This document shows, piece by piece, positions 42,653 through 49,977 of a stretch of DNA of 64,000 bases. The stretch is from contig NZ_CP108513.1 of the NCBI RefSeq assembly GCF_035989285.1, forward strand, positions 1,178,001 through 1,242,000, written 5' to 3'. Position 1 is the stretch's first letter; each line of letters opens with the position of its first letter. Source of the DNA: Streptomyces sp. NBC_01235. GTDB lineage: Bacteria > Actinomycetota > Actinomycetes > Streptomycetales > Streptomycetaceae. A program made the position numbers and the translations under genes. The notes beneath the pieces are model-generated. The model was not told where the DNA came from. It made no database searches and worked only from the letters and a program-made list of their open reading frames with translations.

Positions 42653-43954
42653 TCAACTCTTCGTGCAAGCTGCCCCGTTGAGCGTGAAGGATCCGGGGGC
42701 GGCGCTGTTGCCGGTGTGGTTCGCCTGGTAGCCGATGGTGACGCTCGCGCCCGGGGCGAGCGTCGCGTTGTACGTCGCGTTCGTCGCCGTCACCGTTCCG
42801 GAGACCGGTGCGTACGTGGCGCCCCAGCCGTTGGTGATGGTCTGGCCGCTGGGCAGGGTGAAGCCGAGCTGCCAGCCGTTGACCGTGGTGGTGCCGGTGT
42901 TGGTGAGGGTCACGGAGGCGGTCAGACCGGTGTTCCAGGCGTTGGTCGTCGCGGTCACCCTGCAACTGCCGGGCTCGGGTTGCGGGGCGGGACCCGAAGC
43001 GTCCAGACCGAAGAAGGTGAGCACACGGGCGGCCATGCCCCAGGCGTACAGGTTGTGGCCGACCCCCTGGAGGCTGATGGCCTCCACCGGGGCCTGGTCA
43101 CCCGTGCCGCCGTACCGGGTGCGGGTCCAGCCGGAGGCGGGCGAGTCGGTGGCGGACGGGGTCTGGCTCACTCCCCGCACATTGGTCCACTGCTTGATCT
43201 CCTCGCCGAAGTTGGGGTAGCGCAGCACGTCGTCCTCGGTGCCGTGCCACACCTGCATACGCGGCCGGGCCCCGGTGTAGCCGGGGTAGGCCCCGCGGGC
43301 GAGGTCGCCCCACTCCTGCGCGGTGTGGATCACGGTGCCGCCGGAGCAGGCACTGTTCCACTCGGAGCCGTCGGTGGTGGCGAAACAGCCGAAGGGGACC
43401 CCGGAGAAGGCGGATCCGGCGGCGAACACGTCCGGGTAGTCGCCGAGCAGGACGTTGGTCATCATCGCCCCGGAGGAGATACCGGTGGCGTAGACGCGGC
43501 TCGTGTCGGCAGCGTAGGCGTCGGTCACCCAGTCGATCATCGACTTGATGCCGACGGGGTCGCTGCCACCGCCGCGCTTGAGCGCCTGGGGCGAGGAGAC
43601 GTCGAAGCACTTGCTGCTGCGCGTGACGGACGGGTAGACGATCACGAACCCGTACTGGTCGGCGAGTTGGGCGTACTCGGTTCCGGAGTACATCGCGGGA
43701 CCGGAGCCGCCGCACCAGTGCACGGCGACGAGGACGGGCGGGTGCGCGGTGACGGTGGCCGGTGCGTACACGTACATCTGGAGGTTGCTGGGGTTGGTGC
43801 CGAAGCCGGTGACCTCGGTGAGGGTGGCGGCGGGCACCGGTGCGGCGGCCGCCGTCCGGGCGGTGGCCGCGGGTGCGGTGAGGAGGGCGGCGAGGAGCAG
43901 GAGCAGCAGTGCGCCGAACAACGAACGCAGCGCTCTCCCAGGTGAGTTGGACAC
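42653..43954 (-). CDS. Secreted CE1-type esterase with C-terminal CBM2
   Basis: 433 aa from GTG 43954 with AAAGGGG upstream. A signal peptide (LRSLFGALLLLLLAALLTAP) is followed by an alpha/beta-hydrolase domain like CE1 acetylxylan/feruloyl esterases and PHB depolymerases: PVLVAVHWCGGSG, nucleophile GISSGAMMTN, WHGTEDDVLRYPN (Asp) and GVGHNLYAW (His). After a short linker, residues 330-433 are a type 2 cellulose-binding module (CRVTATTNAWNTGLTASVTL, then VNGWQLGFTLPSGQTITNGW). It should remove acyl groups from xylan. It lies downstream of GH62 in the same direction (66-nt gap). Confidence 0.88.
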   Translation of the reverse strand: MSNSPGRALRSLFGALLLLLLAALLTAPAATARTAAAAPVPAATLTEVTGFGTNPSNLQMYVYAPATVTAHPPVLVAVHWCGGSGPAMYSGTEYAQLADQYGFVIVYPSVTRSSKCFDVSSPQALKRGGGSDPVGIKSMIDWVTDAYAADTSRVYATGISSGAMMTNVLLGDYPDVFAAGSAFSGVPFGCFATTDGSEWNSACSGGTVIHTAQEWGDLARGAYPGYTGARPRMQVWHGTEDDVLRYPNFGEEIKQWTNVRGVSQTPSATDSPASGWTRTRYGGTGDQAPVEAISLQGVGHNLYAWGMAARVLTFFGLDASGPAPQPEPGSCRVTATTNAWNTGLTASVTLTNTGTTTVNGWQLGFTLPSGQTITNGWGATYAPVSGTVTATNATYNATLAPGASVTIGYQANHTGNSAAPGSFTLNGAACTKS

Positions 43955-44020
43955 GCGCTTGCCCCTTTCTGGTAGCGGCTCGGGGGACGTCGTACGTGAG
44001 GTGCGTGCGAGGGGAGCGGC

Positions 44021-45118
44021 TCAGCAGGCGGAGTTCGTCTGGGTCAACAGACCGAGACGCCAGGGGAGTTGGGAGTATTCGCCGCTCGAGGCGGGATCCA
44101 TGCCCTGATAGAGGAAGCGGAGCCGGCAGGGGTCGATCGTGAGAGTCTGGTCGACTCCGTCGCGGATCATCTCGCCGTGGCTGAAGTCCGTGGTCCAGGC
44201 CGGCCGGCCGTCCGCGAAGGTGACGTTGCCGGACCGGATGAACGCGTTGGCCTCGGTGTCGGCGAGCGGGGTCCAGGCGCCGCCGAGGCTGTCGGCCGTC
44301 CACGCCCGGAAGTAGCGACGCCAGTCGGAGCCGGTGGCCAGGGCCTCGACCAGCATCAGGTACCTGCCGCTGCCGCCGAGGCGGTAGACGTTGCTCGCCT
44401 CGAAGAGGTCGAAGCGGTTGGGTTCGGACAGCACGATCGCGGTGTCGCGGAAGCCGTTCGGGAACTCGGCGCGGGTGGTGCGGGAGCGGTACTGGTGGCC
44501 GTTGTCGTCCGAGAAGAACAGGTAGCAGTCGCTGCTGTCGCAGATGGTCCAGAAGTCCAGCCAGCCGCCGGTGCCCTTGTTGTCCGTGACCACCTGCGGC
44601 TCGCTGTCGAAGAAGTACTTCGGTGCACTCCAACTACTGGGATCGGCCGGGTCCTTGGAGGTCGAATAGGACGGCGGACCGGTCTGGTAGACCATGTACC
44701 AGGTCTTCTGCGGCGCGAAGTAGAACACCTGTGGCGCCGCCGCGTACCGGTTGCCGATGTTCGGGTTGGCGTCGAGGAACGTCTGCGGCGCGGCGGCGGC
44801 CTGCGACCAGTCGGCGAAGCTGGTGTGACCCAGGCTCCACGCCCCGGCGGTGTCGGCGGTCGTGAAGTAGACGTGCCAGCGGTTCTTGTAGCGGAAGACC
44901 GTCGGGTCCTTGACCGAGACGATCGGGTGGGCGGCGTCCGGCTTGGGGCTGATCAGCGGCCCGGTCGAGGTCCAGGCGAAGGAGCCGGGGAGCGGCCCGG
45001 CCCGCTCCGCGGGCGTGGCCGTCGCGCTGGCGGGGCCCGGCGACAGGACCAGGCCGGCGACGGCGATCAGAAGCAGGACCAGAGCGGCGGTGAACGTACG
45101 CGTGCGCGGAGTCGGCAT
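44021..45118 (-). CDS. Secreted GH62 alpha-L-arabinofuranosidase
   Basis: 365 aa from ATG 45118 with AGAGGGGT upstream. Signal peptide RTRTFTAALVLLLIAVAGLV then a five-bladed propeller catalytic domain: SFAWTSTGPLISPKPDAAHP, VKDPTVFRYKNRWHVYFT (base Asp), YMVYQTGPPSYSTS, WTICDSSDCYLFFSDDNGHQ and NRFDLFEASNVYRLGG (acid Glu). It ends QTNSAC. No binding module is attached. GH62 enzymes remove arabinose side chains from arabinoxylan. The start lies 72 nt from a CebR-like box. Confidence 0.93.
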   Translation of the reverse strand: MPTPRTRTFTAALVLLLIAVAGLVLSPGPASATATPAERAGPLPGSFAWTSTGPLISPKPDAAHPIVSVKDPTVFRYKNRWHVYFTTADTAGAWSLGHTSFADWSQAAAAPQTFLDANPNIGNRYAAAPQVFYFAPQKTWYMVYQTGPPSYSTSKDPADPSSWSAPKYFFDSEPQVVTDNKGTGGWLDFWTICDSSDCYLFFSDDNGHQYRSRTTRAEFPNGFRDTAIVLSEPNRFDLFEASNVYRLGGSGRYLMLVEALATGSDWRRYFRAWTADSLGGAWTPLADTEANAFIRSGNVTFADGRPAWTTDFSHGEMIRDGVDQTLTIDPCRLRFLYQGMDPASSGEYSQLPWRLGLLTQTNSAC

Positions 45119-45189
45119 CGACTCACCCCTCTCCGACAGGTCATGAAGGGAAGCGTCGGCATCGCATGGTGGCATGCGCATGCCCGCCA

Positions 45190-45203
45190 TGGAAGCGCTC
45201 CCA
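45190..45203. promoter_or_regulatory. CebR-like operator
   Basis: TGGAAGCGCTCCCA matches the CebR box TGGGAGCGCTCCCA at 13 of 14 positions. It lies upstream of GH62, so the locus may be repressed by a CebR-type LacI protein and induced by plant oligosaccharides. Confidence 0.6.
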
Positions 45204-45277
45204 CGCCATCTCCCCGCAAGCCCTTGCCGGTTGGCCGGAGCCTGGCCGGGGCGGCCGAATGTGTTCTGCGCAAAGCG

Positions 45278-45306
45278 TTGACTAGAAAGCGCTTGCCCTC
45301 TACGTT
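45278..45306 (+). promoter_or_regulatory. PL1 promoter with a LacI-type box in the spacer
   Basis: -35 TTGACT (45278-45283), a 17-nt spacer, and -10 TACGTT (45301-45306). The spacer contains the palindrome AAGCGCTT (45287-45294), so a LacI-family repressor would block the polymerase directly. The predicted 5' leader is about 125 nt. Confidence 0.6.
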
Positions 45307-45436
45307 CCGTTCAGCAGTGTGACCGACCCGCTCGCATCACCCCCACAAAGGGCCCCACTGCCCGTGCACGGCGTTCAACATGGCATACGTCATTCACATA
45401 CTTGCCCAACTTCCCTCCCCGAAGGGATGCACCCGC

Positions 45437-46414
45437 ATGCGCACAGTCCCCCCACGTACACACGCGCAAAGGTCCGCCCTCGTGGCGGCGGCCGCCGCTC
45501 TCGCCACGGCGGCGGTCCTCGCCCTCCCCCAGCAGGCCGGCGCCGCCGACAGCTCGCCGGTCGGGTTCGGCGCCGGCACGACCGGAGGCGGCAGCGCCAC
45601 CTCGGTCACCGTCTCGACGCTGGACGCCTTCAAGACCGCGGTGACCGGCAGCACGGCGAAGGTCGTGAGGGTCAACGGCCTGATCTCGCTGAGCGGTCAG
45701 GTCGACATCGGGTCCAACACCACGGTTCTGGGCGTGGGTTCGTCGTCCGGGTTCACGGGGGGCGGGCTGCGCCTGAAGAAGGTGACGAACGTCGTCATCC
45801 GCAACCTGAACATCAGCAAGCCGCTCAAACCGGCCGACGGCATCGAGGTGCAGGCCTCCACCAAGGTGTGGATCGACCACAACTCCTTCTCGGCCGACCG
45901 CGATCACGACAAGGACTACTACGACGGCCTGCTGGACATCAACCACGCCTCGGACTACGTGACGGTGTCCTGGAACACCTTCAAGGACCACTACAAGGGC
46001 TCGCTCGTCGGTCACAGCGACAACAACGCAAGCGAGGACACGGGGCACTTGAGGGTGACCTACCACCACAACCACTTCAGCAACGTCTACTCGCGCATCC
46101 CCAGCCTGCGCTTCGGCACCGGCCACTTCTACGACAACTACGTCGTCGGAGCCGAGACGGCCGTCCACTCGCGCATGGGCGCCCAGATGCTCGTCGAGAA
46201 CAACGTCTTCCGCTCGACGGCGGTCGCCGTCACCACGAACCGCGACAGCGACGCGGACGGCTACGCCAACCTGACCGGCAACGACCTCGGCGGAGCCGCG
46301 ACCGAGGTGTCGCAGGTCGGGACGTTCACCAAGCCGCCGTACGACTACACCGCCGAGCCCGCCTCGTCCGTCGTCGCCTCGGTGACGTCCGGCGCGGGCG
46401 CCGGAAAGCTCTGA
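45437..46414 (+). CDS. Secreted pectate lyase, PL1 family
   Basis: 325 aa from ATG 45437. Signal peptide SALVAAAAALATAAVLALPQ ending in AGAAD. The parallel beta-helix enzyme shows calcium-site residues in WIDHNSFSADRDHDKDYYDG, the vWiDH-type motif, and the catalytic RIPSLRFG. It cleaves polygalacturonate by beta-elimination outside the cell. Upstream are a consensus promoter and LacI-type box. A PL3 lyase gene follows after 73 nt in the same direction. Confidence 0.93.
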   Translation: MRTVPPRTHAQRSALVAAAAALATAAVLALPQQAGAADSSPVGFGAGTTGGGSATSVTVSTLDAFKTAVTGSTAKVVRVNGLISLSGQVDIGSNTTVLGVGSSSGFTGGGLRLKKVTNVVIRNLNISKPLKPADGIEVQASTKVWIDHNSFSADRDHDKDYYDGLLDINHASDYVTVSWNTFKDHYKGSLVGHSDNNASEDTGHLRVTYHHNHFSNVYSRIPSLRFGTGHFYDNYVVGAETAVHSRMGAQMLVENNVFRSTAVAVTTNRDSDADGYANLTGNDLGGAATEVSQVGTFTKPPYDYTAEPASSVVASVTSGAGAGKL

Positions 46415-46487
46415 CCGTTCGGAGCACCGTCCAGAGCACGATCCGGAAGGACTCCCCCATCCCCCACCTGGAAGAAGGCATCGGGAC

Positions 46488-47309
46488 ATGACTTCACCAG
46501 CACCTTCACCAGCTCCTCGGCGCACCCGCGGGCGCGCCCTCACCGGCGGGCTGGCCGCCGCCGGCCTCACTGTTGGCATGATCATGACCAGTGGCGCGCT
46601 CACTCCCGCGAGCGCCGCCACCTGGCCCACCCCCACCAGCAGCAAGGCGGTGACCGCCACCATCCCGGTCTCCGGCACCAAGGACTACGGAATGCAGCGC
46701 CTGTACGGCAGCGGCGACCTCGGCAGCGGTGGCCAGAACGAGGACCAGGACCCGATCCTGGAGCTCGCGGCCGGCGCCGTCCTGAAGAACGTCATCATCG
46801 GCGCGCCCGCCGCCGACGGCATCCACTGCCTGGGCAGTTGCACGCTGCAGAACGTCTGGTGGGAGGACGTCGGCGAGGACGCGGCGACCTTCCTCGGCTC
46901 CTCGTCGTCCAACGTCTACACCGTCTCCGGCGGCGGGGCGAAGGAGGCCAGCGACAAGGTGTTCCAGTTCAACGGCGCCGGGACGCTGAACGTCTCGAAC
47001 TTCGCCGTCAAGAACTTCGGTACCTTCGTGCGCAGTTGCGGCAACTGCAAGAGCGCCCAGTACAAGCGCACGATCAACCTCAACACCATCGAGGCGACGT
47101 ACAAGGGCGGCCGGCTCGTCGGTATCAACACCAACTACGGCGACAGCGCGACCCTGAGGAAGATCACCATCGTCGGGGACAGCAGCAAGAAGATCGTCCC
47201 GTGCCAGAAGTACATCGGCAACAACACGGGCGCGGAGCCGCCCAAGAACGGCTCTGACGCCGACGGCACGTACTGCAAGTACTCCTCGTCCGACATCACC
47301 TACAAGTAG
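46488..47309 (+). CDS. Secreted pectate lyase, PL3 family
   Basis: 273 aa from ATG 46488. A signal peptide (RALTGGLAAAGLTVGMIM to ASAAT) precedes a compact beta-helix domain: DQDPILELAAGAVLKNVIIG, ADGIHCLGSCTLQNVWWEDVGEDA, KVFQFNGAGTLNVSNFAVKNFG and CGNCKSAQYKRTI. These Asp, Cys and Lys/Arg residues are the PL3 pattern, with disulfides. It likely acts with the upstream PL1 enzyme on pectate. It ends at a strong hairpin. Confidence 0.92.
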   Translation: MTSPAPSPAPRRTRGRALTGGLAAAGLTVGMIMTSGALTPASAATWPTPTSSKAVTATIPVSGTKDYGMQRLYGSGDLGSGGQNEDQDPILELAAGAVLKNVIIGAPAADGIHCLGSCTLQNVWWEDVGEDAATFLGSSSSNVYTVSGGGAKEASDKVFQFNGAGTLNVSNFAVKNFGTFVRSCGNCKSAQYKRTINLNTIEATYKGGRLVGINTNYGDSATLRKITIVGDSSKKIVPCQKYIGNNTGAEPPKNGSDADGTYCKYSSSDITYK

Positions 47310-47326
47310 ACCCCCCACGGTGAACC

Positions 47327-47367
47327 CGGCCGTACGAAGCGCACCCGCACGGCGCTTCGTACGGCCG
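47327..47367. terminator. Hairpin terminator
   Basis: CGGCCGTACGAAGCGC and GCGCTTCGTACGGCCG (16 perfect pairs) flank a 9-nt loop between the convergent PL3 and PaaX genes. Confidence 0.85.
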
Positions 47368-47372
47368 CCGTG

Positions 47373-48116
47373 TCAGTGCCCCATGGCTCCTGCGATCTCC
47401 GCCTGGTACTGCGCGTAGGCGGCACGCAGGGCCGTACCCGGCCAGTTCGCCGGGAGGAGTTCCGGGGGCAGCACGGGGTCGGCGAGCAGATGGCGTACGA
47501 CCGCGGCGAAGGCCGTGAGGAGGTCGGCGGGGCGGTCCGCCTGCGCGATGTGGGCGAGCAGGGCGTCCGCGGTGGCCGCCCAGGTGTCCAACGGCCACAG
47601 GTCCGCGGCCAGTTCGCGCGCGGGCCGGTCGGGACGGGTGGTGTAGGACTGGGTCACCGGGGCCAGGTCGTCCGGCAGGGGGCGGCTGAGGTTGGCAGGG
47701 CGCAGCCAGACGCCCTCGCGGAGTTCGGCCAGGCGCAGTGCGGTCAACCGGGCACGCAGGTCGGCGCGTTCGGCGGGGCCGCGGCCCGTCGCCGTGATGA
47801 CCACCATCTCCCAGTCGCCGTCCCACGCGCGCGCGGGGGCGTCCACCGCGTCGTCCTGGCGGCGCTGGCGGGCCAGCAGACGGTCACTGAGCCGGTAGAC
47901 GGCGTCGGTGCGGCGCAGGTCACCGGCGGCCACCATGCGACTGAGTGCGGCACGCAGCGTGGAGCCGCCGACACCGAAGGGCTCCACCGCGCGGACGAGC
48001 TCCTTGACCGGAAGCTCCGGCGGGTGCGTGCCCAGCAGCAGGCTCAGTACGACCGACCGCGCGGACAACGGCCGCAGGTCGACCCCGCCGGCCTGCTCCG
48101 ACACGTTCATGCGCAT
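47373..48116 (-). CDS. PaaX family transcriptional regulator
   Basis: 247 aa from ATG 48116. The N-terminal winged helix is SARSVVLSLLLGTHPPELPV with STLRAALSRMVAAGDLRR, followed by the PaaX central and C-terminal domains (WDGDWEMVVITA, LRLAELREGVWLRPANL). PaaX represses phenylacetate degradation and binds a CoA thioester in E. coli. Here it is divergent from an AidB-like acyl-CoA dehydrogenase. A TACAGT box (48125-48130) 8 nt before the ATG suggests a leaderless message. An ATG at 48110 is an alternative. Confidence 0.86.
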   Translation of the reverse strand: MRMNVSEQAGGVDLRPLSARSVVLSLLLGTHPPELPVKELVRAVEPFGVGGSTLRAALSRMVAAGDLRRTDAVYRLSDRLLARQRRQDDAVDAPARAWDGDWEMVVITATGRGPAERADLRARLTALRLAELREGVWLRPANLSRPLPDDLAPVTQSYTTRPDRPARELAADLWPLDTWAATADALLAHIAQADRPADLLTAFAAVVRHLLADPVLPPELLPANWPGTALRAAYAQYQAEIAGAMGH

Positions 48117-48144
48117 GGGCACGTACTGTACGCGGCGCCTCCTT

Positions 48145-48180
48145 GTTGCATCATTGCTACGATCGCATAGAACGTGCAAC
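48145..48180. promoter_or_regulatory. Nested dyads between PaaX and AidB-like genes
   Basis: GTTGCA (48145-48150) and TGCAAC (48175-48180) form outer arms, and CTACGATCGCATAG (48157-48170) forms an inner near-palindrome with almost the same centre. It is a candidate PaaX operator over both promoters. Confidence 0.5.
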
Positions 48181-48188
48181 ATGACGGC

Positions 48189-49871
48189 ATGGACCCGACA
48201 CCCGCACCCTCGCGGCCTCAGCCGCAGTACGCCACGCACGACGTCGTCAACCAGCCCCCGCCGCTGACGCCGTACGACGCCTCCGAGGACACCGCCCTGC
48301 TGGAGGGACTGCGCCGGGAAGACGCCGGATGGGCCGAGGAAGGCGTCCGACGGCTCGGCCTGCGGGCGGGCAGCGCCCAGGCGCAGGAGTGGGGCGACAT
48401 GGCCAACGCCCACGAGCCGGTGCTGCGTACCCACGACCGGTACGGCAACCGCGTCGACGAGGTCGACTTCCATCCCAGCTGGCACCACCTGCTGCGGGCC
48501 GCGGTCGCCGAGGGGCTGGCGGGTGCGCCGTGGGCCGACGACCGGCCGGGTGCCCATGTCGCCCGCACCGCGGGCGGGTTGGTGTGGGGACACACCGACG
48601 CCGGGCACGGCTGTCCGACGTCGATGACGTACGCGGCCGTGCCCGCGCTGCGCGCACAGCCGGAGCTGGCGAAGATCTACGAACCCCTGCTGACCGGCCG
48701 GGAGTACGACCCGGAGCTCCGGGTGCCGACCGAGAAGCCCGGACTGCTCGCCGGCATGGGGATGACCGAGAAGCAGGGCGGCTCCGACGTCCGCACGAAC
48801 ACCACCACGGCGACGCCGACGGCCGAGCCCGGCGTGTACACGCTGCGCGGGCACAAGTGGTTCACGTCGGCGCCGATGTGCGACGTGTTCCTGGTACTGG
48901 CACAGGCATCCCCTCACGGGGGAAAAGGGGCGCTGTCGTGCTTCCTGGTACCGCGGATCCTGCCCGACGGCAGCCGCAACACCTTCCGCATCCAGCGGCT
49001 CAAGGACAAGCTGGGCAACCGGTCCAACGCCTCCTCCGAGCCGGAGTTCGACGGGACGGTGGCCTGGCTGGTCGGGCCCGAGGGGCGGGGCGTCAAAACG
49101 ATCATCGAGATGGTCAACTGCACGCGTCTGGACTGCGTGATGATGTCGGCCACGCTGATGCGCAAAACCCTCGTCGAGGCGGGGCACCATGCGCGCCATC
49201 GCAGCGCGTTCGGGGCCCGGCTGGTCGACCAGCCGCTGATGCGCAACGTCCTGGCCGACCTCGCGCTGGAGTCGGAGGCCGCCACGACGCTCACGCTGCG
49301 GCTGGCGGGCGCAGCGGACCGGGCGATCCGCGGGGACGCGGGTGAGGCGGCGTTCCGGCGGATCGCGACCGCCGTGGGCAAGTACTGGGTCACCAAGCGC
49401 GGTCCCGCGTTCACCGCGGAGGCGCTGGAATGCCTCGGCGGCAACGGCTACGTGGAGGAGTCGGGCATGCCCCGCCACTACCGCGAGGCTCCTCTGTTGT
49501 CGATCTGGGAGGGCTCGGGCAACGTCAACGCCCTCGACGTGCTGCGGGCGCTCAGGCGCGAACCGGGTACGGCGCAGGCCCTTTTCGATGAACTCGCCCT
49601 GGCGCGGGGCGCGGACGCCCGGCTGGACGCGGCCGTGGTCCGGCTCGAGGGCCTGCTGGCCGCCGGCTCCGAGACCGGCGCCCGCCGTCTGGTGGAGCAG
49701 ATGGCCCTCGCCCTCCAGGCCTCCCTGCTGGTCCGGCACGCCCCGCCCGCGGTCGCCGACGCCTTCTGCGCCACCCGGCTGGGCGGCGACTGGGGGTACG
49801 CCTTCGGGACCCTCCCGGACGGCGCCGACGTCGACGGGATCCTGGAGCGGAGCCTTCCCGTCCCGAACTGA
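48189..49871 (+). CDS. AidB-like acyl-CoA dehydrogenase family protein
   Basis: 560 aa from ATG 48189 (a GTG at 48174 is also in frame). It shows the AidB-type pattern: NQPPPLTPYDASEDTALLEG at the N-terminus, GMGMTEKQGGSDVRTNTTTA, HKWFTSAPMCDVFLVLA, CLGGNGYVEESGMPRHYREA and PLLSIWEGSGNVNALDVLRA. It binds FAD; E. coli AidB protects DNA from alkylation and has isovaleryl-CoA dehydrogenase activity. Here it is divergent from a PaaX regulator, so it may instead be controlled by an acyl-CoA. ETF genes at 15-16 kb could accept its electrons. Confidence 0.9.
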   Translation: MDPTPAPSRPQPQYATHDVVNQPPPLTPYDASEDTALLEGLRREDAGWAEEGVRRLGLRAGSAQAQEWGDMANAHEPVLRTHDRYGNRVDEVDFHPSWHHLLRAAVAEGLAGAPWADDRPGAHVARTAGGLVWGHTDAGHGCPTSMTYAAVPALRAQPELAKIYEPLLTGREYDPELRVPTEKPGLLAGMGMTEKQGGSDVRTNTTTATPTAEPGVYTLRGHKWFTSAPMCDVFLVLAQASPHGGKGALSCFLVPRILPDGSRNTFRIQRLKDKLGNRSNASSEPEFDGTVAWLVGPEGRGVKTIIEMVNCTRLDCVMMSATLMRKTLVEAGHHARHRSAFGARLVDQPLMRNVLADLALESEAATTLTLRLAGAADRAIRGDAGEAAFRRIATAVGKYWVTKRGPAFTAEALECLGGNGYVEESGMPRHYREAPLLSIWEGSGNVNALDVLRALRREPGTAQALFDELALARGADARLDAAVVRLEGLLAAGSETGARRLVEQMALALQASLLVRHAPPAVADAFCATRLGGDWGYAFGTLPDGADVDGILERSLPVPN

Positions 49872-49909
49872 CCGTTCTCACCTGTGAGTCACCGCTCGAT
49901 TCCGCTTCG

Positions 49910-49932
49910 TTGTCAGTGGCGTGGTGCAGACT
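49910..49932 (+). promoter_or_regulatory. RecA-NDp/PafBC-type promoter
   Basis: TTGTCAGTG (49910-49918), 8 nt, then CAGACT (49927-49932), matching TTGTCRGTG-N8-TAnnnT except one base in the -10. It lies 45 nt before the HEAT gene start. It is nearly identical to the site at 52966-52988. Confidence 0.65.
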
Positions 49933-49977
49933 CGTGATCAGTTGGTGCTTCTGGCACTTCGTCCGGGGGAGGACAAC

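Noticed and set aside
47373..49739. A 788-codon minus-strand frame spanning PaaX and beyond
   Set aside because: Only the last 247 codons match PaaX; the rest is antisense to the AidB-like gene.
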